Part shown: piece by piece, positions 25,893 through 37,122 of the stretch
Layout of the letters: each line of letters starts with the position of its first letter
How positions within the stretch are numbered: position 1 is the stretch's first letter
Origin: Charina bottae
Taxonomy: Eukaryota; Chordata; Lepidosauria; Squamata; Charinaidae
Assembly: GCA_023362775.1 (NCBI GenBank)
Contig: JALMGJ010000061.1
Coordinates: forward strand, 878,001-942,000
Direction of reading: 5' to 3'
DNA: 64,000 bases
Made by a program: the position numbers and the translations under genes
Notes under the pieces: model-generated
Databases searched by the model: none
The model's input: the letters and a program-made list of their open reading frames with translations, nothing else
Told to the model about the DNA's origin: nothing

Positions 25893-27049
25893 ATGGAGAA
25901 ATTCCTCATCCCAGGAGTTCCTGGATCCGCCACGGGGAAGGCCCCGGGGCCCCGGGACACAGGGGAGGAGGAGGCAGGCTCTGCCGAGCAAGGCAGCGAG
26001 GAGGCGGCGAAGAGGGCCAGGCGGGAGACGTCCCCCTTGCCAGGCACTCCGTGGAAGCAAATCCGGGCAGAGGGACTCAGCTGTGACTATGCCACCCTCT
26101 ATGGCAGAGCTGAGGCGGATGAAATCTTCCAGAAGCTTGAAAAGGAAGTGGAGTACTTTGAAGGTGAATGGAGCTCCGTGAACCTGGCTGGTGTTTTGTA
26201 GGCCTTATGAGGCACCTGAAGCACCAGAAAATAATCCACGTTCTTCTTCTGACCCTCTGCCATTGGCTTGAAAGGGGCTGCAGAAGCTGCTTCTCCATTA
26301 CTGATTTTTCTGTCTCGAGAAGCTTCTGAGAAACGCTAGTCCTTATTTGCAGCTGGATAGGGAGATCTGTTTTGTTTTCTGTTTTTCCCCCAAACAGGTG
26401 AACTAACCAAGCTGCACATCTTTGGGAAATGGCACGACATCCCAAGGAAGCAGGTGACCTACGGGGATGCTGGGCTAACCTACACTTACTCCGGTGTCAC
26501 CTTTTCACCCAAGCCGTGGATTCCAGTTCTGAATGGCATCAGGGACCGTGTTCAGCTGGTCACTGGGCATACCTTCAATTTTGTTTTGATCAACAGGTAA
26601 TTCCCCAGCGTAATTGGGACGGCAGTAAGCACCGGGGGATCCGTTTGACACCCTTTTCTTTCCGGAACATGGGGATTTGGGGGGTCTCCAGCTGCCACGT
26701 TGCAGTGCCCAGCAGACACATCGAGGATCTTTCCTTGTGCCTCTGCAGGTATAAAGATGGCCACGACCACATAGGAGAGCACAGGGATGATGAGAGGGAG
26801 CTGGTTCCTCGCAGCCCCATTGCCTCCGTGTCCTTTGGTGCCCGCAGGGACTTTATCTTCCGCCACGGGGCTTCTCGGGGCCAAAACCCCTCCCGCCGAA
26901 TTGGGCCGGTCAAGTTGCAGTTGGATCACGGCAGCCTGCTGATGGTGAACTTTCCCACCAATCATTACTGGTACCACAGCCTGCCCAGCCGCAAGGAGGT
27001 GCGGGCTCCCAGAATCAATCTGACCTTTCGGAAAATTAGGAGTGTTTAG
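25893..27049 (+). CDS. ALKBH2: DNA oxidative demethylase ALKBH2
   Basis: Three coding exons, 25893-26163, 26398-26596 and 26749-27049, encode 256 aa (human 261). It reverses 1-methyladenine and 3-methylcytosine in duplex DNA using Fe(II) and 2-oxoglutarate. Visible features are the N-terminal MEKFLIP segment, the AEADEIFQxLEKEVEYF helix, the Fe ligands in GEHRDD (His168, Asp170) and WYH (His233), and the 2-oxoglutarate-binding end PRINLTFR. The start is the second codon of a GTG-ATG pair, and only ATG fits. The first residues align with the human PCNA-binding APIM (RFLVK), but the fifth position is Pro (KFLIP). Introns are GT-AG. Confidence 0.96.
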
Positions 27050-27767
27050 CTCCCGGGAGCAGAGGGGGCGCGCGTCTTCATCCTTTCCCTTTGGGGCACC
27101 TGAAGGAACACCCTTGTTTCTCACAGGCTGCAGCACAAAGCCCAGCACGGGTTTCCTGTTCCCTCCCCTTGAACCAAAAAGCCATCTGGACTCAACTGGG
27201 CCGTTTGATCGAAGGGGCTCTGCGTGCAGAACCCGAGGCACCCTCTAACCAAACCACGCTTGTGGCTGTCGTTTGCCACAGATGCACTCACTCACAAATC
27301 AGCCAGTCACACTTTACCCTGGAAGGCTGTGTGAACCTGGCCCATGGCACAGTGTATCCTGTGAACCAGGAAAATCGGGTTAACTGAATGAACCAACTGT
27401 GGGGAAGCGTGTTGCACAGACATCATCTCTGGCTCGGTGCATTGTGGGAATACCTTAATCTGCTTGCTGGTTAAGGAGCTGATCAAGCTTCATGGCTCGA
27501 GCGGTGGAGGGACAGGGAGACATTGCGTTTCCGGGAACAGCGGGGCAGAGCTCGTCCTAAGTCGAGGAAAGGGAGTGTCGCTGCACCCAGGTTGCTCCAA
27601 ATGCAGGCCTGCTGCTGCCCTGAATCCCCAAGCTTGGCGCTGGGGAGGGACCTGGGTCTTCCCAGGGCCTGTACGTGCTTCGCTCCACTCATGCTTGCTC
27701 AGGGAGTGAGTCTGCACGCAGCAGGCATGAGGTCTACGAACTACTGTTTTTTTTTAACATACCCCGA

Positions 27768-27773
27768 AATAAA
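27768..27773 (+). terminator. ALKBH2: Candidate ALKBH2 polyadenylation signal
   Basis: AATAAA within AAATAAATAAATAA, about 720 nt after the stop. It is the first clear signal downstream. Confidence 0.5.
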
Positions 27774-28985
27774 TAAATAAGCGATCATTTGTTTCCTATG
27801 CATGTTGGGCCTGCCGTACATCTGTTCCTCCAAGCTGCGTTTCTATTGGACGGCTGTTGAGAGAAGACTCAAGTGGCAGAAAGGCGGGGTTGCAGGGAAT
27901 GGTCCCGCCCCCCCCCTTTGCCCATTGTCCAACTTCACCCAAGAACGGGGAAGCTAAACAGTCCCTGGGAAGGGCTGAGGGTCACCTGAGGCTTGCAAAA
28001 CGAAATGAGCCAGAGAGTCTGGCTTTGGCTGCTGAGCTATAATTCAGTGTTTCCTGCCAGAACAAGCCAGGTTTCCGGCTCCCTGAGACTGGAGGGAGCT
28101 CTCTTTGTCATCAGTGCTGGGCTGCTGACTTTAATAGGATGCACAACTTGTTAGCACGCTGTCATCTAGCTTGATTCCATGGGGGCTGGCGCAGGAAGAC
28201 AAAAGGATCTCTCTCTCACACAGACACACACACAGGTGCTCGGTCTAAGTACAGTTGTTATTTTAGCAGCAGTTTTACCATGTACAAAATATTTCAAATC
28301 AGCAAATTCTGGTGGCAGAATTAGCAAGGAATAGAAAACATGGTTCCTTTCACTGCTGAAGGAGAACCTGGTAAGAAATCTGATGTAACCGTTGCATAAT
28401 TACAACAGACTTGATACAAAGATACCACCTGCTTTCTGGGAAGCGGCTTCGGCCCCCAATCAGAAATCCAAGCACTCCTGTACCCCGCTGGCTTCCCCCG
28501 GGATTTCGGAGCACCAGCCACACGTAAGCAATCCTCTTGCCTTCAGGTCGCCAGAGCTGCTACTCCTCGGTTTTAAGATAAGATCAAGGCACTTAAAGAA
28601 TCTTTTTCGCCCTCCCCTCTTGATGTGATAGGTTGCTCATCTGGCTGAATCTGCCACAGGCGTGAAATGTTTTTTAAAAAATGGCAGTGAATCGATCACA
28701 ACAAATGAACCAGAAGAGGTAAAAGTCACAAGTGAGAAGAACCTAAGAGGTCTCTACTTGAAATTCCTGGAGCGGAAAATACTCCCGAGCACGAAGCATC
28801 CCTCTGACATAGATGAAAATCACACGCACGACGCTAACGGAGCAGCTTCGGGCAGGGTCGTTCAGCCGGCTCCTGTGGAGGGGCACCCCCTCCCTTTCAC
28901 CCTGGGGTGTCCACGGCAACCCAGACGGTGGGTTCTTGCCCCGGAGAAGGGCAGCAGCTACACCAGCCCAGCGTGGTCCCCTCTA
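27774..28985. other. ALKBH2-USP30 convergent intergenic/3'UTR region
   Basis: The two genes converge here. No coding exon was recognised. A TTTAAT at 28130-28135 (ATTAAA on minus) is a weak USP30 poly(A) candidate. Confidence 0.45.
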
Positions 28986-31900
28986 TCATTCCTCAGCTTG
29001 GAATTCCCGGCTTGGATGCTGCAGCCTGGAGCCGATGCGCTCGTAGAAGAGCAAGTAGGCGCTCGAAGACAGGACCTCTTGCAGGGTGCTCTTGCGCACC
29101 ACGTCGTCTGAAACCCAAAGCCACTGGCTGCTGGCAGACAGCGGAGTCTGGGAAGGTGACGGAGAACGGCGGTAGGTCACAAAGTGTCCTGAGTGCGTGT
29201 CCCCGTGGTGGACCACGACAGCCATTAGACGGTACACATAGATGGGGGAGCTAACAGAGCAAGGGAGAGGCAGAGAGTCACTCCACATTCATCCTCCCCT
29301 CTACGTTTCGAGCTCAGAAGGGAAGCAGCAGGCCGGGCCTCTCTCTAGCAGCTCCCTAAATTCACGGCACAACAGCAGGTACTCGGTGTGTTGCTGCAGC
29401 TGCCCCAGAACCACCCTGGGAGGGCCGGATCCGGACAGGGCGGGATTCCACCAAGAGGCCGTACCGAGGAAGCCCAGGTGTTTAACAGACGTGCTCCAAA
29501 GCACGCGGGAGATGCAGATAAATGGCATTTTACAGGCTGTCCTCATCCCCGAGGAAGTCTGGCAGCAGCCCGTCCCGCTTTCACTTACCCACAACCAGGA
29601 ACGGCCACGAAAGGGAAACCAATGGAGGGAGGCCGCAGCGCAGCGCAGCAAGTGCCGTTGGCGAGGACGGGTTTGTTCCCCGCCCGTTCCACGCCTGTAA
29701 ACGACAAGCAGGCTGACCCTTGCTGTCTCTGGGCCCCAAGCGGCCACTGCAGCCAGGGCTCCGCGTGAGGCCCTACCTACCGTCCTCGGGGTCTGGCTCC
29801 GCCTGCCGACCCGCTCTGGGGCTGGGTTTATGGGCGGGAAAGTGCTGCTTGTAGAGGTCCAGGATGAGGAACTCGCCGAACTGCACGTGTTCGTTCCGCT
29901 TCAGGGGCAAGCCGTGACTGGACCAGCTCAACCGCTGCAGGTGGATGCAGAGACACTGGGGGAGCTGGAAGCAACCACCGAGTCAAAAGGGAGAAGTGGA
30001 AACGTGCCCGTCTGCGGCAGTTCGCGGCATTCCCGTTTGTGACGTAACTGAAACACAAGCCCATGGTTTCCAAAATGGAAACCACCGGCTCTTGTGACAT
30101 TCCAGGGGCCACGCAGAACTGGTGCGAAATTTCTCAGATAGAGCGGGTTAAGAGGTCGGCCTGCGACACCGGCTGATCCTCTGCAGACTCCAGGTGGATG
30201 GCTCTCAGGAAAACAAATTGAGGGGGGAAAGCTAGTCAGTCGGGGACAGATGTTAGCTTTGACTCCACCTTCATAAAGGATCTGAACCCTGCTCTTCCCA
30301 ATCACCTCCCCCCTCTCCCCCTCATTACCACCTTCCCTATCTAACACCTGCAGATACGGAGTGAGGCAGAGAACGGCATTTCCTCTGCAGAGTTTGCAGC
30401 ATACCCAGAGAGAGAGAGAGAGTGTCCTGTTCCATCCCAGTACACCCATGACAGGTCCACACACCCCAATTCTTACCTTTCCTAACTTTAACTGCTTAAC
30501 AAATGTGGTCCTCTGGTGCTCCGCAATTTGGCTGCCCTCAGTCTCTTCTGCCTGAATCTTGGGGAAGGGGATAGGAAAGAAAAACTCCTTTTAAAAAAGC
30601 TGTTTAACCAAGCAAGAAGGAATCAAAACGTTACAGGTTTTGCAATTGTAGCTCTGGGCACAATTTCTTTCAGATGCTCGGGGGTTCTCGTGTGTGACCA
30701 AGACACAATTCAGACAGGATTTAGGCCGGGAGGCTGTTCCATGCCAAGGAGCTTCTGGTCACCGGGGAACCCCTCTTCCAAGCCTTGCTTAGCGCTGCCC
30801 ACCGTTCACACGCCAGCCCACCTTCTCGCGCACGCTCAGCTGGATCCTCCGTCAGGCATTACTTGTGGCTGGGCGGACAAACCAAGAGCTGAGCAGCAAG
30901 ACCAAAAGTCGCTTGCTGCGTTCTCTTGGCATCTGCTGACATCGCGAGGACACTACTTTGACACCTGTGTGCAGATTGGTGTGTGGACTGCAGAACGTGC
31001 AGATCTCCACCACGCAACCCCAAGCCGGAGGGTCCCACCGGAAGACCTACTTTGGTGCAATTGTCACATACAACATCCTTGACTGACTCCGAGGAGATGA
31101 AGTGGCGAAGGCAGTGATCCAGCGTCAAGGGGTGGCCCTGTGGACAGCGGGAGAAAACCAGGCAACGGTGAGGAGTTGGGCCGATTCCTGAAGCACCGCT
31201 GTGGACCTCCGAGGAAAAGGACTCACCCACACGGTGGCCGGGATGCTCAAGGAAAGGCTGTCAAAGGTATCATATCTGAGAGGGCTCTGAAAGAGAACAG
31301 CAGCTCTAGGCTCCGCCCTGAACACCTTCCCACCTCCCAGCAGACGGGCAAGCGACGGAGAAGCACCACTGTTGCCAGGCCCTGCCCAAGTCGAACAGTT
31401 CTACGGCGACTCCTCCAGTCGGGGGATCCCAGAAAAAAACCTTTTGAACATCTCTAGAGATTGGCCTCCAAGGAGTTGTGCTTATTTCTCTTACGTACCT
31501 GGTGCTTGCAGTGCTTGCAAACCATGTTACTTGTCAGCCTCCCGTGAAAAGGATGCTGACATTTCCAACGATTTGGTACAGGGTGAAGCAGCCCTACAAA
31601 ACACAACTCATTTGCCACTATCTGATTCTTAACTTTTGCAAAAGCAAACAACTCTTATTATTTCCATGAATCATTGTACTACTTTAGAACATGCACAGAA
31701 GTGCCCAAGTATATTTAGTTCTGGGGCTCAGATAAACTCCCATGCCCCCCCCCTTTCAAACAAAAGAAGTAATTCCTCACCAAGCACATTTGCTGACAAA
31801 CACCTATTAAATCTGATATATTGCAGCAAAGCCAATTGGCTGGAAATAACAGCAGGCAATTCCAGTGGGGGAACCGCTGTGTAATAAGGCTACCAACCCT

Positions 31901-34900
31901 ATTATACTTCTTTCTGCATTTCAGGTATCTCAGTTTTTACATGTATGATGAGCCACATTTTTAAAAATTATTACCATGCGGTGACATCACACTTTCTGCT
32001 TTTTATGTTGTTTCTCAATTTTGTGATTATAACAGGGTAAGAAGCTTGCTGGATGAGAGTTTGTGAATCTAGAATACAGCGTCTTACTTCCAGGGATGGC
32101 TACCCACAGGATGTTTCCAGAAAATCAACAAAAGAGGCATCTAAAGTTTGCTGGGATGCAAAACTAGTCAGATACTACCGCTTCCAATCTGAGATCACAA
32201 GGTGAAATCTTTGCTCTTTATTCTTTTTCCCATTTCATCAAGTTAAAAAAGCTTTTTTACCTTTCGTCCTGCAGCATATTTGTTCTTGGGGTATTTCTGG
32301 CTCCTAGATAGGAAATACAACAAATACAGTTTGTTAAGAAATTAAGCTGGAAATATCAAGCCTTTTGTTTGCATTTTTGTCTTGGAGATTTAAACACTGT
32401 GAAGAAAGATAAAAGGCATCCCTGCCCAGCCCTATGCAAGCTATTGAAAAATAAGTCCTCAAAAGTTCAAGAGGGCATGTTCCCAGGCAGGTATAGGACA
32501 GACGATAGGCCTAAACTGTATTTTGATTCCTCTACCAATTCTATTTGTACTCCTTAGCCATTCTGTTTCACTCACCTCCAGTGAATGCACATCAAATAAA
32601 TGTGGAATCTGTGCCTGACCCTCTTGTTCTTCTTCCAGTGAGGAAGTGAGAACATGGAACAGTTCGTGAGCATCCTAGCAAAAAAAATAAAAAAAGGTGA
32701 CTGGGAAGTTTAGAATGCCAGGTCAACAGCAGCAGGAAAGCCAACTGCAACAAACAGGGGAGAAGGCAATTCTTGCTCCTGTTTTTATGTGCCCAATACC
32801 ACAGACCAGACCTTCAGTGGGTAGTTATTGGGAAGCTGAGCAATATATGGCATCACCTGACTTATTTTCAATCACTACCTGCTCTTCAAAAGAGGAGATT
32901 TGCCAGCGATGCAGCCTTAAAACCTCCAACAAGCAGCTTGCATCCAGGAGGTCTTCCTCCACTGCCTCTTGGCAGGATAAAGCTGAAAGCAACGAACAGC
33001 CCAGAGAGTTAATGCAGACTCCAGAAAAGGCGAACTTCTTCCCTTCCCAGGCCTAGCGCCTCTGATTCTAGAGAAAACGCTTGATGCTTGTGCGCTTTGG
33101 AATGACACGTGGAAAATCTTCACACCGAGGCTCTGAGAACGCAGGCCACGTGCCTGCCTGGCCATCATCACCTGGCAGAGCTGGCATATAGTTTTCTACA
33201 AATTTCAGATGAAACACAGATCCTCTTGCAATGCCAGTATTCATGCTCCCCAAATGGCATCATTTCTACCGCTACAATGCCATTTCCTCCTTCATAACGT
33301 AAAAAGCTCCGGGTCTGTTTGCTAGGTAATCCAATGAGCAGCACCAGGAGTCAAAGGTTAAAATAAAGGACAACCCCCACCCCTCAGGAAAGTGGCTTAT
33401 TTTATACTCCATGCACACGCACGCACACCCAAGATATTGCAAAAGGATTTTTACCTTTCAGCAGGCGAAGCAAGGTCAGTGACAGGGACTGCTGTCCAGC
33501 TCTCCTGCTTTGGCCAGCCGCATCCTGACCCGCGAATCCTTCCAGCCACTGAATGAGAGACGGACATGCCGACAGCCCTTGGAGAAGAGAATTCATGAAG
33601 CACGTGTTTCCCAGATTAAGCAACCCTGGCACCAGCCCTGGCAGGGGGGAAAAATGATCACCACAACGTGTTAGCATTGGGCGGGGGGGGGGGGGTGTTT
33701 CAGCCTGCTTCTATTCTTATTCCTGGTGCTCTCTAAGCTTGGCTGCTTACTTGCAAACATTTCATTACCCAATTAGGTAACATCACCAGTGTGAGGGAGC
33801 GGGGAGGTTTGCTGCCAGTTTATATAGGGTTTTTTTACAGTTCAACCCTGAACTACAGAGATACTGTAGTTCCTGAACTCAAACGCTTCACAAAGCACGC
33901 AAATGAGAGAACTCTGCATGTACGCAAACCTCCCTCACGGAACAACTATTCTTTCTGCATGAATGCCTACAACACCGTGCCCTGCCCACCAGTGTCAGAT
34001 ACAGACCTCCAATAAACTCTGCAGCTGGATGGAAAATGTCTCAACAAAGTGGCCGAGGCAAGGATCAACACAGACGAACAATCAGGCAGAAAACAATGCT
34101 CTAATCAAGAAACTACCAAGGAGAAAATCACACCCCCACCAACACTGGCAGGGCAAGCGACTGGATATAAACAGGCAGCAAACCCCACGCTCCACAGTTA
34201 TCAACTGCCAGTAAAATCCTTTATTCTGGAGGAAAACAGCACGTTGGGAGAAGTAAAGAGCTCGGCTGTTTGCTTGCAGACATTCCATTACGCAACTAGG
34301 TAAAGAAACTGTCTGCGAGCACTCGCACTGATGATGCTCCCTAGCTGGATAATGAAATGTCTGCAAACAAACCACCAGGCTCAGAGAGCACCAAGGACTC
34401 TGCGGTTCTTCTCTGGCAGCAACTGCCCTGCCTCCTCTTGGTGTTTCTGCCTTCAAGCCAGACCAGCTTCTCTTCCGACCGGTGGAAGACCCGGGTTGTG
34501 CTTGCCGTTGCCCGGGTGATCCTCACCTTTCCTGCGCCTTTTCCTGTCCGCCATGGGGCCCCAGAGGACGTAGAGGCTGGCGGCCAAGGCGGCAGCCACC
34601 CCGCCGATGACCCCCCAGTTCCTCATGATTCTGGACCTAAGAAAGGGAAGGAAGTGTGAAGGAAGCCCCTCGTCGTCAGCAGCCTACCCCGCCTCGGCCT
34701 CCCCCTGCCCCTCGCAGGCTTCCAAGCCGGCGTGCCTTCTGGGAGTTGTAGTCACGCCCCCCCCCCCCCCCGGAGCTGTCCATGGGGAAGGCAGGCCGAG
34801 ACGAGCCCCGGAGGCCCCTCAGCCCAGCTTCCCGCTGCCCGCAGGGATCCGCCGGGCGCCAGAGGAGCATCCCGCCCGCCGCGTCCCTCCATTTCACCCC

Positions 34901-35026
34901 GCAGGGGCCCGGGGAGAGCCGCCCCGCTCGCCAGCCTGACCTGGCCGAGCCCCCGGCCCGGAGGAACCGCCGGAGCACCGTCGTCGCCTGCTCCGTTTCA
35001 CGCCCGCCGAAGCGGCTCAGCAGCAT
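28986..35026 (-). CDS. USP30: Ubiquitin carboxyl-terminal hydrolase 30 (mitochondrial deubiquitinase)
   Basis: Thirteen exons: 35026-34941, 34636-34527, 33637-33455, 32982-32879, 32674-32576, 32303-32261, 31593-31499, 31286-31227, 31137-31051, 30557-30477, 29964-29781, 29694-29589, 29250-28986. They encode 500 aa (human 517) with closed phases. It removes ubiquitin from outer-membrane proteins and opposes Parkin-driven mitophagy. One membrane segment, GVIGGVAAALAASLYVLWG, lies around residues 35-53 and is followed by the basic ADRKRRRK. The USP Cys box NLGNTCFMN holds Cys78. Two CxxC pairs (VCKHC, VCDNC) form the zinc site. The His box is HSGHFVTY (His435), and the third residue is Ser in WVSDD (Ser460), the atypical Cys-His-Ser triad of USP30. 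The linker exon 29694-29589 is poorly conserved and was placed by phase. Confidence 0.95.
33721..34412. mobile_element. Family B (Penelope-like) composite in a USP30 intron
   Basis: The left end (33727-33790) is an inverted copy of the family B terminus (GAGAGCACC...GATGTTACC in reverse). The right end (34328-34412) is a forward copy with CTGATGA...AATGAAATGTCTGC and ...CTCAGAGAGCACCAAGGACTC. Another inverted terminus lies at about 34255-34305. The interior has the family's ACACCCCCACCAACACTGGC string. It may be one element with inverted terminal repeats or two insertions. Confidence 0.6.
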
Positions 35027-35240
35027 CCCCGGCCTCGCCTCGCCTCTCCCCGCAGGCGGAACTGATGGCGCGGGTCTCGCGGGGAAGGCTTTCGGAAAGG
35101 AGCGGAAGCCGCCGAATCGAGTTAGCAACGGGGTCCGCCCGCCCCGTCGGTTGCTAAGGTGTTCCGCTCTCAATGGCTCCCGTCCTGCGCCGGGTGCCGC
35201 GAAAATATGGTTCCGCGGGAGGAAAAAAGGTTCCGCGGAA
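34500..35240 (-). promoter_or_regulatory. USP30: CpG island, USP30 promoter/first exons
   Basis: A GC-rich, CpG-dense block around the USP30 first coding exon (35026-34941). The island ends abruptly into A/T-rich DNA near 35250. Confidence 0.7.
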
Positions 35241-35249
35241 GTTTCCCTA

Positions 35250-37000
35250 AAAGATAAAAGTAGGACGGCATATTTTTTCTCGTGAGGAGAAGGCAGAGAG
35301 GGAAGAAACAGATCAACGGTTTTCTTAATTGCACCAAGATAGAAAATGGCTTTAAAGATGGTAGATTCAGTTCTTCTTGGGAGTAAGCCCTCTGAGGCCA
35401 GTGGGAATTTGTTCTAAGTACCATCAGGCAATCAAGCTGCAATATTCATTGTTCATCCCAAGCCACCGGACATCAACTGAGTGCCTAATAAACTGTGGCT
35501 CTATCTGAAGTGTACCCATCCATACCATGTTGGGGAAGGCTGCTTTAAGTCATCACTTCCAGTCCTCTGGTTTGCATTTGTAAAAATGATTTATTGCTCC
35601 CCAAACAAAACACTTTGAATACACTTAATTGGTGGGGGGGGGAGCAGAGTATCAAACAGCACATAAGAAATAATTTTTCCCATGAAATAAAGGAAAGCAG
35701 TTCTGAGACATTTCAAAGTGTGCCACATTTCCCCAGTATATTTAGCATTTAAGGCATCCTTGTCAATTATGGATGAAAGCTGCAATGAGATGGAGCAATC
35801 CTCGTCAGGAAGGGGACAAGTTTGGGAAGGTTGAAAATCATTTGCGAGAGTGACGTGTTCAACATCCCGCTTAAGACAGCGTTGTCTGTGCAAAGGGAGA
35901 CTTCAACCTCCCCGTGCATTATCCAGCTGCACCTTAGCCTCGAGCCCCGACTTCCCTGATTCCCTGCCCCTGAAGGTCACTCAGCCCAAACAAGAGCCAA
36001 CATACCCAAAAGCTGAGTTGGGAAGTTATCCAAATCAACTTCCCTGAGACAAATCCCAGTGTCCTCAGGCCTCCAAAATGCCAGAAAACAGCCTTCCCCA
36101 ACTTTCTGTCTTCCAGATATGGGAGACCAACTTCCAGAATCCCCCAGAATCTGAAAGGCACCAGAGTGGGGAAGGGGGTCGTCAAGCTTGGCATCCTGAG
36201 GCATGTGCACTGATTTCAGACTGAGGATTTGATGGCGAGACTGTAAGATCAGTTAGGTGACCATAATTGCATCAATTGTTTACTCCAAGCTATGGCAAAG
36301 CATGCTTCCTCGAACTGAGGGTTCTCCTGCTTCTTCCCCTGATGGGGGACCCAGAATCTTGCCTGACCCTCCTGCTGTTTCCTTCTATCTGCTGTTTTAC
36401 CGGCTCTTTTCACGCCACACTTTCAGGTGGGTGGACATACATTCGCCTTTTTGTACTGAGTTTAATGCCTTGCCATTTCTAAAATGCTTTGCACGGTTCA
36501 ACCGTTCCACCTGCAACATTGAGTGAGTTGCAGGTGAAGAGGCAGAACATGGAAGCCTTCTTCCACAGCCCAGTAGCAACCCCTGGCCCTGGAAAGAAAA
36601 GATGCGTGGGTTGAATTTCCACCCCTGGACCGAGGAATCCTTGCGTCCACCCTAGCAAGAAATCTCTTCTTAGTCACCTCTTGCAGCAAAACCCACAGGT
36701 GTAGGGGGGCCTTTGGAGGCCTGGGTCCGTCTTTCACCCCACTGGGCCCCCAGCCTTAGACTATGGCATTTTGCCCCCAAGCATTTCCTAGTTCTCCTCC
36801 AGCAGCCCGTGCCTGGGGCGTTGCAAAGGTCTCATGCCAGCGAGGTGGAAGATTGCCCTGCATCAAGAGAAGCGAACTGAGAGCAACCAGCAAGGAAAGG
36901 GGAAGGATTTCAAGGGAAGGAAGCGCCCCCCCCCCCCTCCCGCTGCTGCTGCTGCTGCTGCTGCTTTCGGAGCTCGCCTCCTCCTCCTGGGTTTGCATCG
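35250..37000. other. USP30-SVOP head-to-head intergenic region
   Basis: No coding exon was recognised. A short CTG/GCTG run near 36944-36964 lies about 160 bp upstream of the SVOP start, in the likely SVOP 5'UTR or promoter. Confidence 0.5.
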
Positions 37001-37122
37001 CGCAGGCTGGCTGGTTGCAACGGGAGCTGTCCTGCCCGCCAGCCTCCTGAAACCGACTGCTTCTCTCTTTCTCCCCACCATGTAAGAGCGATGAGAGACC
37101 TTCCCCCAGCCCCACCTTTACA

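Noticed and set aside
25140..26060. Long minus-strand frame upstream of and continuous with the UNG2 start
   Set aside because: The upstream extension has no similarity to UNG, and the MIGQK start matches the known UNG2 N-terminus.
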